A DNA stretch of 64,000 nucleotides from Ruminococcus sp. (GTDB lineage: Bacteria; Bacillota; Clostridia; Oscillospirales; Ruminococcaceae), in NCBI GenBank assembly GCA_021200415.1, contig JAJQGO010000030.1:17630-81629 (forward strand), in the 5' to 3' direction. Each line of letters starts with the position of its first letter. Position 1 is the stretch's first letter. Positions 19,188 to 28,790 of the stretch are shown in pieces. Made by a program: the position numbers and the translations under genes. Below the pieces are notes generated by a model. It did not search any database, was not told the origin of the DNA, and was given only the letters and a program-made list of their open reading frames with translations.

Positions 19188-19898
19188 TCAGCATTCAACA
19201 TATTTCTCTTTAATTTGTGAAACATCAACATAGTTTTTCGTGAAATCATCTTTATCCACGTAAACTCTCAATGTTTCACCGTCGAGCATGGGTGTCGGGT
19301 CGAACGTAAGCAATTCGCTTTTGAAGCTGTAAATTTTTCCATCGTTGGGATTTCTGTAGTTGCAGCGTATAATATAGGTCGGCTTGCCGTTCACCCTGAC
19401 ATTTGACGTGTCAATGCAGTCAATTTCAGCCTCAATGAAGCAGCCGCCCTCAACGAGGCGTTTACTCAGATTTTTTCTTCTGCGTCTGCACATGAGAATA
19501 ATCAAGCCGATTATCACAAGCACAAAACCGATGCCTTCAAAAATTCCGCCGAAAAGAAAATTGAAGTATGCCGAATGAGCCTCAGTCGGATTATCGGGAT
19601 TTATTAAAACCTTCCTCTCGTCGCCGACATTCATTGACGAGGAGTAGGAATCCAGCGGTATATTGCCGTAGGATTCTCCGTTATATTCGAAGCTGACATA
19701 CACGTCTGATTCTGTTTCGCCGTCAAGGTCAGTATAACGCTCAATTCCGGTTATGACAGCCGTAACCTTTGCGTATTCCTTATTCTGCACAGCAGATGTA
19801 CAGATCATGGCAGCGATGCCCAGCAAAAAAATTACAAGTCCGAATACGGCTAAAAAGATGCCGATAAATGATATAGGGTCAAAGGAACGCTTTTTCAT
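19188..19898 (-). CDS. DUF3592-like membrane protein
   Basis: Start MKKRSFDPISFIGIF; two TM segments; KVLINPDNPTEAHSAYFNFLFGGIFEGIGFVLVIIGL. Confidence 0.75.
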   Translation of the reverse strand: MKKRSFDPISFIGIFLAVFGLVIFLLGIAAMICTSAVQNKEYAKVTAVITGIERYTDLDGETESDVYVSFEYNGESYGNIPLDSYSSSMNVGDERKVLINPDNPTEAHSAYFNFLFGGIFEGIGFVLVIIGLIILMCRRRRKNLSKRLVEGGCFIEAEIDCIDTSNVRVNGKPTYIIRCNYRNPNDGKIYSFKSELLTFDPTPMLDGETLRVYVDKDDFTKNYVDVSQIKEKYVEC

Positions 19899-19953
19899 TT
19901 CAACATTCTCCCTTTCTAAGGTGATTATATCATTTATAAAGGGAGTTGTCAAG

Positions 19954-21771
19954 CTATTTCTTTTTTACAGAAAACATAAGTCCGTTCAGGGGCTGTAAAT
20001 CCACGGTAAGGGAGCTTCCGGAGTGCCGGAATCTTGTTCTGCCGGCAGGAGTCGAGCCGCTGTATTCGGTGCTGTCCGAATCAAGAAGCAGCTTTATTTT
20101 AACGTTTTCTTCAAGTGTCAGGGAATAATTTTTCTGCTCAATTCCCGAAAAATTAAATATACCGATTACATCGCCGTCACTGCTTTTGCGTCTTATGGCG
20201 TAAATGCATCTGTCGTGTGAGCTGCAGTCCTCCCAGCGGAAATTCAGCGGGTCGTAATCATAGTGAAGCGCCGTCTGCTTCAGGTAGATGTGATTAAGCT
20301 CCTTGATATATCTGTGGAAGGAATCATGTATGGGATATTTCAGAATATCCCAGTCCTGCTGACGCTTTTCGTGCCATTCACGAAGCTGTGCAAACTCATT
20401 TCCCATAAAGTTCAGCTTTTTCCCCGGATGCATAATCATGTACATATACAATGCCCGTGCCTGTGGAAATTTCCTGTCGTAATCGCCGTTCATTTTCTGC
20501 GCTATGGACGCCTTTCCGTGAACAACCTCATCATGTGAAAGGGGGAGGATAAAATTCTCGCTGTAAAAATACAGCATGGAGAACGTCAGCTTATCATAAT
20601 CGCTGCCTCTGAAAAGGGGATCGGTCTGGAAATATTCCAATGTGTCGTGCATCCAGCCCAGATCCCACTTGCAGTCGAAGCCAAGACCTCCTGCGTAAAC
20701 AGGCTTTGTAACTCCCGCATATGAGGATGAATCCTCCGCCGCAAGGATAGCCATAGGGTGACGTTCTTTAAGTCCGCTGTTCATATTTTTCAGAAATTCT
20801 ATAGCGGAACGGTTCTCGCCGCGCTGCTCGTTGCCCTGCCAGTATATCATGTTGCGGATAGCGTCCATGCGAAGCCCGTCAAAGTGGTATTTTTCCAGCC
20901 AATAGTTTGCCGCGGACTGAATAAAGCTTCTGACCTCGCCCTTTGAGTGCATGAAATTACGGCTGCCCCATTCGTTGTAGCCAATATCGTCATGTGGATA
21001 TTCATAGAGGTGCGTTCCGTCATATTCCGTAAGCGCATAGTGGTCAACGGCAAAGTGAACGGGAACAAAATCCGCAATTACGCCGATTCCCTTTCTGTGG
21101 CACTTGTCCACAAGCTCCATAAGCTCCCATGCCGTACCGTAGCGTGAAGTGGGAGCGAAAAACCCCGTGTTCTGATACCCCCATGATTCGTCGCAGGGAT
21201 GCTCGCTTACAGGCATAAGCTCGATATAGTTATAGCCGTATCCGAGAGCGTATTCCGTCAGCATATCGGCAATTTCGGAATATGAATACCAGCCCTCCTT
21301 TGCCCGTTCGTCCGCACCCTCAGATAAATCGGCAGGCTTTTTTCTCCACGAGCCTAAATGCACCTCGTAAATATTCATGGGGCTTATGCGGAAATCACGT
21401 CTGCTTTTCATCCATTCCTCATCGCGGAATTTGTAGCTTTCAAGATCACGCACAATAGAACAGGTGCCGGGGCGAACCTCCATGCCGAAGCCGTAGGGAT
21501 CGCAGTGATCAATGAAGCCACCCTTTCTGTCGTAGATTCTAAATTTATAGCGCATACCCTCCTTTGCCTGAGGGCAGAATATTTCATAAAAGCTGCCGTC
21601 GGCAATTTTTTTCATGGGAATATCCTCCCATTGACTGAAATCGCCTATCAGAGATACCTTCAGAGCGTTGGGAGCATAGGTGCGGAAGGTTGTTCCGTCT
21701 TTTGCAAGGTGTGCACCGAGATATTCGTAGACATCGAAAGCTCTTCCCGTATAAAAACCATAAATATCCAT
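19954..21771 (-). CDS. glgB: 1,4-alpha-glucan branching enzyme
   Basis: MDIYGFYTGRAFDVYEYLGAHL; GLRMDAIRNMIYW, ILAAEDSSSYAGVTKPV, LPLSHDEVVHGKASI, MGNEFAQLREWHE. Confidence 0.97.
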   Translation of the reverse strand: MDIYGFYTGRAFDVYEYLGAHLAKDGTTFRTYAPNALKVSLIGDFSQWEDIPMKKIADGSFYEIFCPQAKEGMRYKFRIYDRKGGFIDHCDPYGFGMEVRPGTCSIVRDLESYKFRDEEWMKSRRDFRISPMNIYEVHLGSWRKKPADLSEGADERAKEGWYSYSEIADMLTEYALGYGYNYIELMPVSEHPCDESWGYQNTGFFAPTSRYGTAWELMELVDKCHRKGIGVIADFVPVHFAVDHYALTEYDGTHLYEYPHDDIGYNEWGSRNFMHSKGEVRSFIQSAANYWLEKYHFDGLRMDAIRNMIYWQGNEQRGENRSAIEFLKNMNSGLKERHPMAILAAEDSSSYAGVTKPVYAGGLGFDCKWDLGWMHDTLEYFQTDPLFRGSDYDKLTFSMLYFYSENFILPLSHDEVVHGKASIAQKMNGDYDRKFPQARALYMYMIMHPGKKLNFMGNEFAQLREWHEKRQQDWDILKYPIHDSFHRYIKELNHIYLKQTALHYDYDPLNFRWEDCSSHDRCIYAIRRKSSDGDVIGIFNFSGIEQKNYSLTLEENVKIKLLLDSDSTEYSGSTPAGRTRFRHSGSSLTVDLQPLNGLMFSVKKK

Positions 21772-21882
21772 TTTCAAATCCCTCCGGATAATTGACATCT
21801 TAAATAAAATCATGTTATAATTAAAGAGTATTCACAAAAGCCGCTTTGCGCGCTTTCAGACATCAATTACATTATAGACAGC

Positions 21883-21933
21883 CGTCGTATATATTTCAAT
21901 AATCACTTTTAAACAACAGTCAAATATGCGACG
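21883..21933. promoter_or_regulatory. Possible operator: inverted repeat in the divergent glgB/tetR intergenic region
   Basis: CGTCGTATAT (21883-21892) and ATATGCGACG (21924-21933): 9/10 inverted match separated by 31 bp. Confidence 0.35.
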
Positions 21934-21969
21934 ATAATCAAAAATTATATATTAAAGGGATGTTTCTAT

Positions 21970-22518
21970 ATGGACATGAGAATCGAACGTACCAAAAAAA
22001 ATGTTATAAACGCTTTCCTCCAGCTGCGCTCCGGCAAGCCTCTGGAAAAAATAACTGTAAAGGAGCTTTCAGCTCTTGCGGAAATCAACAAGGCAACCTT
22101 CTATCTTCATTATCATGACGTCTACGACCTTTCGGAGCAGCTTGAAAATGAAGTCGTCTTTTCAACGCTTCACAGCATAGAGCATCCGGAGCTTATTTTC
22201 AGTGATACAAAACGCTTCACTCGGGAGCTTGCCGAAGGCTTTCTTGCCAATGAGCAGCTTATAAATATTCTGTTCGAGGGCAGCCGAAGCAGCTGCTTTG
22301 TTACGCTTTTTGAAAAGGAGCTGAAGAATCTTATTATTAAGGTTCACCCCGAATATGAGGAAACGCTCGAAAAAAATGCCGCAATAACCTATCTGATTTA
22401 CGGCGGATATTATACATATTTTAAATATGGCAAGTACGACAAGGAAGCTGTCTTTAACCTTATTGAAAATATGTCTGACGCAATAGTCAAGCTTTATGAA
22501 TTGGAGAAAGGAAAATGA
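21970..22518 (+). CDS. TetR/AcrR family transcriptional regulator
   Basis: 182 aa; RIERTKKNVINAFLQLRSGKPLEKITVKELSALAEINKATFYLHYHDVYDL. Confidence 0.93.
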   Translation: MDMRIERTKKNVINAFLQLRSGKPLEKITVKELSALAEINKATFYLHYHDVYDLSEQLENEVVFSTLHSIEHPELIFSDTKRFTRELAEGFLANEQLINILFEGSRSSCFVTLFEKELKNLIIKVHPEYEETLEKNAAITYLIYGGYYTYFKYGKYDKEAVFNLIENMSDAIVKLYELEKGK

Positions 22519-23369
22519 AGCATATGAAAACAGGATTGGTTCTTGAGGGCGGAGCAATGAGAGGAATTTGCACCTCCGGCGTTCTGGACGTTTTTCTGGA
22601 CTGGGGAATCAGATTTGACGGAGTTATAGGCGTTTCGGCAGGAGCAATTCACGGCGCAACCTATGTTGCGGAGCAGAACGGCAGAAATATACGGTATTAT
22701 AAAAACTACCGCAGGGACAGGCATTTTATGAGCATTTATTCTCTCGTCACCACGGGAGATGTTGTCGGCAGGGATTTTTGCTATCGGGAAATCCCCGACA
22801 GGCTCGACCCCTTTGATTATGAGGTGTTTAAAAGCTCCCCGACTGATTTCTACGTTGTCTGCACGGACGTGGAAAAGGGAACGCCTGTATATGTGCTTAT
22901 CAGTGACCTCAAGCCGCAGATGGAATATCTGCGTGCGTCGGCGTCAATGCCGTTGGTTACGAAAATTGTGGAGGCAGGAGGCAGAAAGCTGCTTGACGGC
23001 GGCATAACGGACAGCATACCTCTCCGTGCGGCGCAGAAGCTTGGCTACGATAAAATAGTTGTGGTTGAAACACGTGAGGAGGGCTATGTGAAATCCGCCG
23101 AGGGAAGTATTATAACCGACCGCTTTTACAGAAATTACCCGAGATTTGCCCATGCCATGCGAATGCGGCATATTATGTACAACGAGCAGAAGCGCTATGT
23201 TGCTGAGCTTGAAAAAAGCGGTGAAATTCAGGTTATCAGACCCTCCCGCTATGTTGACATCGGACGCATGGAGAGAAGCGTCGAAAAAATCGAAGAAATG
23301 TACCTCCTTGGCAGATATGACGCTGAAAATAAAATGCGTGATATTGAAAAATTTGTCAGCGGAGAGTAA
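22515..23369 (+). CDS. Patatin-like phospholipase family protein
   Basis: 284 aa; GLVLEGGAMRGICTSGVLDVF, GVSAGAIHG (GxSxG), LLDGGITDSIP; overlaps the tetR stop by 4 bp. Confidence 0.93.
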   Translation: MKHMKTGLVLEGGAMRGICTSGVLDVFLDWGIRFDGVIGVSAGAIHGATYVAEQNGRNIRYYKNYRRDRHFMSIYSLVTTGDVVGRDFCYREIPDRLDPFDYEVFKSSPTDFYVVCTDVEKGTPVYVLISDLKPQMEYLRASASMPLVTKIVEAGGRKLLDGGITDSIPLRAAQKLGYDKIVVVETREEGYVKSAEGSIITDRFYRNYPRFAHAMRMRHIMYNEQKRYVAELEKSGEIQVIRPSRYVDIGRMERSVEKIEEMYLLGRYDAENKMRDIEKFVSGE

Positions 23370-23375
23370 AGGCAA

Positions 23376-23409
23376 TCCCCGTGAAGTTCCGGCTTCACGG
23401 GTTTTTATT
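23376..23409 (+). terminator. Rho-independent terminator after the patatin gene
   Basis: CCCGTGAAGTTCCGGCTTCACGGGTTTTTATT. Confidence 0.8.
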
Positions 23410-23422
23410 ATAGGCAACACCG
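23403..23422. repeat. Left-end remnant of the TIR element (with flank)
   Basis: TTTTATTATAGGCAACACCG is a 20-bp identity with the flank plus left end of copy C at 59823-59842. Confidence 0.5.
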
Positions 23423-23513
23423 TCCGTTTTCGATTCCGCCAATGGGATTTTTTTGCATACTTGTACCCGAACGTGAATATAATCATACAAAGCAAAATTT
23501 CAAGGAGGTTACT

Positions 23514-25067
23514 ATGGATTTCAAAATAAACAGAGAAACTGTTTCGGCGGCGGAGTGCGTGTATGAGGGTATGCAGGAACAGGGGATTGAGCTTGATTAC
23601 ATTCTGCCCGACTACTATCCGGATATTTTCAAGCTGGTGCGCTGCGAGGTGTGCCCGATTATTATTGATTACGCGGTAAGCGGCGACAAGCTTTCCTATG
23701 AGCTGAGATGCGATATTAAAATTCTTTATTGCAGCGAAACGGGTTCGGTTTTGCAGTGCGTGAGTCAGCGTCAGAGCTTTACCAAAGCCGTTGATTTGGG
23801 ACGCTTCTGCGAAAACCCTGCCGTAAAGCTGATTCCGAAAACGGATCATGTGAATTATCGTGCGGTGAACAAGCGCAGACTCGACCTGAGAGGGGCTGTT
23901 TCCGTGAAAATCAAGGTGGAGTGCGAGAAAAATCAGGAGGTTATCTGCGATGCCTTCGGACTTAACGTACAGGTGAAAAAAACTCCCGTGCGTTTTTCGG
24001 CAAAGAAGCTTACAGCCGAAAAAACGCTTCAGCTTACCGAGGATATGGAAATTCCTGAAACACAGCCGACTGTGCTGAACATAGTCAGCTGCCGCTGCAA
24101 AGCGTCCGAGTGCGAGAAAAAGATGATTTCAGGAAAGCTTCTTGTCAAGGGAGAAGCCGATGTCAGGCTGCTGTATTCCTGTGAAAAGGACGGGGGAGGC
24201 GGACTTGAGCCGCTGTCATTTTCCGTGCCGTACAGTCAGATTATTGATATGGACGGCGTTGATGAAAGCTTTGACTGCGCTGCTTCGGCGGAGGTGGTTA
24301 GCTGTGATGCAGCTGTTTCCGCAGACAGAAACGGCGACAATCGTCTTATTAAATGTGAGCTTGAGCTTAGAATATCATGCCGTGCGGTTAAAACAGCGTC
24401 TATAATGTTGGGAACAGACGCCTATTCAACGGTTCATCCCTGTGAGGCAGCTTATACAGATATAAAGGTTGAACAGATTCCCGTAACATATATGCAGAAT
24501 TTCAGGCACAGCGCAAAAATATGCGAGGGTGAGAATATGCCCATGACGGTCTACAGTATGTGGTGTACTCCGAAAAATATAAACACACATATCTCCGACG
24601 ACGGAAAAACCTTGATTATAAGCGGAATGCTGACCTATACAATGGCGGCTAAGGATTCCACGGGAATGATAATTATGCCCGATAAGGAGGAGGCGTTTGA
24701 GGAGTCCGTGGAGATTGACGATCTCCCTGTAGGGGCGTTTGTAACTGCCGATATAAACGCTGCGGGAGTATCCTACAATATCGCGGCTGATAATATCCTT
24801 ACGGCAAAAGCCGATATAACGGCGAAAATTTCGGTTTACAGCTCCTCCTCCGTAAGAACTCTTTCCGACATCGTAATTGACGACAGCGTGAAGAAGGAGC
24901 GTGACGGCGATTACGCCATAAAGCTGTATTACGGCGTTGAAAACGAGGAGGTGTGGGACATCGCGAAACGCTACAGCACCTGTGTTTCCGCAATTATGGA
25001 GGAAAACGAGCTTTCGGGAGAAAAACTTGATACCTGCGGAATGCTGCTGATTCCCATTGTAAATTGA
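23514..25067 (+). CDS. SPOCS (DUF3794) domain protein with C-terminal LysM
   Basis: Start MDFKINRETVSAAECVYEGMQEQGIELDYILPDYYPDIFK; C-terminal LysM-like YYGVENEEVWDIAKRYSTCVSAIMEENEL. Confidence 0.88.
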   Translation: MDFKINRETVSAAECVYEGMQEQGIELDYILPDYYPDIFKLVRCEVCPIIIDYAVSGDKLSYELRCDIKILYCSETGSVLQCVSQRQSFTKAVDLGRFCENPAVKLIPKTDHVNYRAVNKRRLDLRGAVSVKIKVECEKNQEVICDAFGLNVQVKKTPVRFSAKKLTAEKTLQLTEDMEIPETQPTVLNIVSCRCKASECEKKMISGKLLVKGEADVRLLYSCEKDGGGGLEPLSFSVPYSQIIDMDGVDESFDCAASAEVVSCDAAVSADRNGDNRLIKCELELRISCRAVKTASIMLGTDAYSTVHPCEAAYTDIKVEQIPVTYMQNFRHSAKICEGENMPMTVYSMWCTPKNINTHISDDGKTLIISGMLTYTMAAKDSTGMIIMPDKEEAFEESVEIDDLPVGAFVTADINAAGVSYNIAADNILTAKADITAKISVYSSSSVRTLSDIVIDDSVKKERDGDYAIKLYYGVENEEVWDIAKRYSTCVSAIMEENELSGEKLDTCGMLLIPIVN

Positions 25068-25160
25068 CGTAGACGTATAAATACAACAATTTAAATTTTA
25101 AGGGCAGCGCCTTAGGAGAATAATGTGCGTATGCGCCCTGAAATTCACAAGGAGAAATAT

Positions 25161-26636
25161 ATGGTTAAAGATATATACAGCGATATTGCCGAACGCACGA
25201 ACGGCGACATATATATCGGCGTTGTAGGCCCTGTAAGAACGGGAAAATCCACATTTATAAAACGGTTCATGGAAACTCTTGTAATCCCAAATATATCAGG
25301 GGAATTCAAGCGTGAGCGCGCCATTGATGAGCTGCCCCAGTCGGCTGCTGGAAAGACTATCATGACAACTGAGCCTAAGTTTATTCCGGAGGAGGCTGTT
25401 GAGGTAAATCTCGGCGGCGGCGCAAGCTTTAACGTCCGCATGATAGACTGCGTGGGATATATTGTTCCCAGCTCTCTTGGGTACATAGAAAATGAAATGC
25501 CGAGAATGGTTATGACATCATGGTTTGACGAGGAAATTCCCTTTAACATGGCTGCGGAGATCGGTACGCAGAAGGTAATTTCCGATCACTCCACCATCGG
25601 GCTTGTCATTACGACAGATGGTACGATTTCGGATATTCCCCGCAGCGAGTATGAGGAATGCGAGGAGCGTGTTATACGTGAGCTTAAAGAGCTTGGCAAG
25701 CCCTTTGTTGTTGTTATGAATACGGTTAACCCCTCATCGGGAGAGGTGAAAAAGCTATGCGCCGACCTTACCGACCGTTATGACAGCAAGGTTATTCCGG
25801 TGAACTGCCTTGACCTCGGCGAGGAGGATATACGCAATATTATGCGTGAGATTCTGTTCTCGTTCCCCATTAAGGAAATCAATATCCGCACGGCAAGATG
25901 GATAAATTCCCTTGAAAAGGGGCATTGGCTTAAATCCGAGATTCTCAGCTGCATACGTGATTCCGCAAAGGATATAAAGCTTGTGCGTGAGGCGGAGCTT
26001 GCGGCACAGGCAATGTCCCAATGCCCTCATGTGGGGGAAACCGTAATAAGCAGCATTGACCTTGGGAAGGGCAGCGTGACGATTACAGCGGAGCTTGACA
26101 GCAATCTGTTTTACAAGATACTGGGAGAGGCAACGGGCATTGAAATTGAATCCGAAAGCGACCTTATGCCACTGCTGCTGGAGCTTAATCGAATAAAAAA
26201 GCTCTACGAGCGTATTGAGCCTGCCCTTGCGGAGGTTGAGGCGACAGGCTATGGAATCGTCATGCCGGAAATCGGCGAGCTGACTCTCGAAGAGCCGAAA
26301 ATCATCAAGCAGGGAGGAAAATACGGCGTCAAGCTGAAGGCGTCCGCTCCGTCAATTCACATGATGAGGGCGAATATCAATACAACGGTTAGTCCTATTG
26401 TTGGAACCGAGCGTCAGAGCGAGGAGCTTGTAATGTATCTTCTGGAGGGATTTGATGAGGATCCCACGAAAATCTGGGAATCGAATATTTTCGGAAAATC
26501 CCTTCACGAGCTTGTTAATGAAGGGCTGCACAACAAGCTGTTCAAGATGCCCGTAGAGGCGCGGATGAAGCTTCAGGAAACTCTTGAACGTGTTATAAAC
26601 GACGGATGCAGCGGACTTATCTGCTTTATATTGTAG
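25161..26636 (+). CDS. spoIVA: Stage IV sporulation protein A
   Basis: MVKDIYSDIAERTNGDIYIGVVGPVRTGKSTFIKRFMETLVIPNI, Walker A; PRMVMTSWFDEEIPFNMAAEIGTQKVI. Confidence 0.97.
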   Translation: MVKDIYSDIAERTNGDIYIGVVGPVRTGKSTFIKRFMETLVIPNISGEFKRERAIDELPQSAAGKTIMTTEPKFIPEEAVEVNLGGGASFNVRMIDCVGYIVPSSLGYIENEMPRMVMTSWFDEEIPFNMAAEIGTQKVISDHSTIGLVITTDGTISDIPRSEYEECEERVIRELKELGKPFVVVMNTVNPSSGEVKKLCADLTDRYDSKVIPVNCLDLGEEDIRNIMREILFSFPIKEINIRTARWINSLEKGHWLKSEILSCIRDSAKDIKLVREAELAAQAMSQCPHVGETVISSIDLGKGSVTITAELDSNLFYKILGEATGIEIESESDLMPLLLELNRIKKLYERIEPALAEVEATGYGIVMPEIGELTLEEPKIIKQGGKYGVKLKASAPSIHMMRANINTTVSPIVGTERQSEELVMYLLEGFDEDPTKIWESNIFGKSLHELVNEGLHNKLFKMPVEARMKLQETLERVINDGCSGLICFIL

Positions 26637-26651
26637 GGGCAGCTGATAAAA

Positions 26652-26690
26652 AAGAAAACAGGTTTACCTTTTGGTAAACCTGTATTTTTG
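26652..26690. terminator. Bidirectional-type terminator between spoIVA and ilvE
   Basis: AAAACAGGTTTACCTTTTGGTAAACCTGTATTTTT. Confidence 0.85.
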
Positions 26691-26705
26691 TGGCGTTGTC
26701 TTATA

Positions 26706-27773
26706 TTATTTAACCTCAACAATCCAGCCGAACTTATCCTCAATCTTGCCCCACTGAATACCTGTCATTGTATCGTAGAGCTTCTGAGAAATGTCGCCGA
26801 TTTTGTTTCCGTTGATTTCCATTACCTTGTCGTTCCACTTGAGATGACCTACAGGAGAAATAACAGCGGCAGTACCCGTACCGAATACCTCGTCAAGCTT
26901 GCCCGCATCGTAAGCATCGGCAATTTCCTGAATTGTAATGCGTCTTTCGGTAACCTTGAGTCCCCAGCTCTTGCAAAGCTCGATAGCCGATTTTCTTGTG
27001 ATTCCCGGGAGGATAGAGCCTTGGAGCATAGGAGTAATAACCTCGCCGTCAATGACAAAGAAAATGTTCATTGCGCCGACCTCTTCGATGTACTTCTGCT
27101 CAACTCCGTCAAGCCAGAGAACCTGAGAATAATTCTGCTTGTGAGCCTCGTCCTGACCGATAAGTGAAGCTGCGTAGTTGCCGCCTGTTTTAGCGTAGCC
27201 CATACCGCCTCTTACTGCGCGGACGTATTTGCTTTCAACGTAGATATTTACAGGATCAAGACCGCTTGAGTAATAAGCTCCCGAGGGTGAAAGAATAATC
27301 ATGAACAGATAATGCTCGCCGGGCTTTACGCCGAGATATGGGTCAGTGGCGAAGATATACGGTCTTATGTAAAGTGCCGTACCCTCTGTATGCGGAACCC
27401 AGTCCTTCTCGATTCGGAGAAGCTCCATAAGACATTCCATAGCAAGATTTTCATCAAGGGGCGGAATTACAAGACGCTGATTTGAAACATTAAGTCTTTT
27501 GAAATTTTCGTCGGGACGGAAAAGCTGAATTTTGTTGTCAGCAGTTCTATAAGCCTTTAGTCCCTCAAAAACGGTCTGACCGTAATGCAGGCACATAGCG
27601 GCAGGTGAAAGCTCGATATTGCCATAGGGACGGATTTCCGGATCATGCCAGCCCTGACCCTCGTCGTAGGGCATAACAAGCATATAATCGGTAAAGTTGT
27701 GACCAAATCCCAGCGTAGTTTCATCGACAGGCTTTTCCTTGAGAGCAGCTGCCTTAGTAAATTTGATTTCCAT
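26706..27773 (-). CDS. ilvE: Branched-chain amino acid aminotransferase
   Basis: [70 protein letters not shown]. Confidence 0.96.
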   Translation of the reverse strand: MEIKFTKAAALKEKPVDETTLGFGHNFTDYMLVMPYDEGQGWHDPEIRPYGNIELSPAAMCLHYGQTVFEGLKAYRTADNKIQLFRPDENFKRLNVSNQRLVIPPLDENLAMECLMELLRIEKDWVPHTEGTALYIRPYIFATDPYLGVKPGEHYLFMIILSPSGAYYSSGLDPVNIYVESKYVRAVRGGMGYAKTGGNYAASLIGQDEAHKQNYSQVLWLDGVEQKYIEEVGAMNIFFVIDGEVITPMLQGSILPGITRKSAIELCKSWGLKVTERRITIQEIADAYDAGKLDEVFGTGTAAVISPVGHLKWNDKVMEINGNKIGDISQKLYDTMTGIQWGKIEDKFGWIVEVK

Positions 27774-27795
27774 TTTCATCAACCTCTTTATAAAA

Positions 27796-27921
27796 TTATT
27801 CGCTGACAGTAAAGTATTTTTTATTAAACAGCTTCTTACAGATAATCAGAGCCGCACTTGTCAAGGCGGCAGCGGTAATTACAGAAGCAATTACGGCAAT
27901 AATTGAATTCCCATTTTTCAT
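27796..27921 (-). CDS. Possible small membrane protein (41 aa)
   Basis: [41 protein letters not shown], preceded by GGAGAAGATGTT; one predicted TM helix. Below the ORF-track cutoff. Confidence 0.5.
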   Translation of the reverse strand: MKNGNSIIAVIASVITAAALTSAALIICKKLFNKKYFTVSE

Positions 27922-28153
27922 AACATCTTCTCCATTCGGTGAATCTTGTGGCGGTATTAACCTGAATCACGGGACGTCGCAAATCAGACGATCCGTATGC
28001 TGTTCGTACCTATTATACCATGTTTTTACGTTTTTTTCCATAGGGATTTATAAATTCTTAATAAAATAAAGTATAAATTATCCCATGATTTTTCGGGGGC
28101 AGTTTGGTGATTATGCCTAAAATATCAATGCATATCACTTATGCAGCACCGGT

Positions 28154-28768
28154 TTAAGCATCATATTTTCTGACTCGCAGAGCTGCTCCCAGCTTCTCCG
28201 CAAGGCTGCGTGAAGCGTCAATCTGCTCCTGCGGAATAACGTCAACAACGGACATTATAATTTTGGCTTTTCCCGTTTTTACGCAGTCTGACGTGAATTT
28301 CTGCATTGCGCTGAAGGCTTCGGGAAATCTCGGACGCGTGACCCTCATGTACTCGTCCTCCGTTCCTGCGTTGAGGCTAATTGAAATCGTGTCGAACATT
28401 TCGCATAGTCCGGCGGCAGTCGGGCGTCCGGATATAATATCTGACAGTCCGTTTGTATTCAGCCTGAGAGGCGGACATCCGTCAAGGCTGCGCAGGAAGG
28501 CTGCTGACTGTATAAGAACGTCAATCCGTGACGTGGGTTCGCCGTATCCGCAGAACACAATTTCCTCATAGGACGCTATATCACGCTTCATCAGGTCGTC
28601 ACGTATCTCGTCAGGGGTTGGTTCATGCTCCAGCCAGAGCGGATCTGAGCCGTAAGCTCCGTCGGCGTTGTTTCTTATACAGAATGTACAATTGCATGGA
28701 CACTTATTTGTTATATTCATATAAAGCTTGCTGCCGATTTCATAGGAAATCGTCATTGCCTTTTTCAT
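28154..28768 (-). CDS. TatD-associated radical SAM protein
   Basis: 204 aa; YMNITNKCPCNCTFCIRNNADGAYGSDPLWLEHEPT, CFGYGEPTSR-type VFCGYGEPTSR. Confidence 0.88.
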   Translation of the reverse strand: MKKAMTISYEIGSKLYMNITNKCPCNCTFCIRNNADGAYGSDPLWLEHEPTPDEIRDDLMKRDIASYEEIVFCGYGEPTSRIDVLIQSAAFLRSLDGCPPLRLNTNGLSDIISGRPTAAGLCEMFDTISISLNAGTEDEYMRVTRPRFPEAFSAMQKFTSDCVKTGKAKIIMSVVDVIPQEQIDASRSLAEKLGAALRVRKYDA

Positions 28769-28790
28769 AGCGATCTCTCCTTTGCCTAAG

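Noticed and set aside
22944-23849. 301-aa - strand ORF antisense to the patatin and SPOCS genes
   Set aside because: Spans two well-supported + strand genes and their terminator; a shadow ORF.
27922-28140. Riboswitch or T-box upstream of ilvE
   Set aside because: A TATAAT-like promoter is visible but there is no T-box core or recognisable aptamer.
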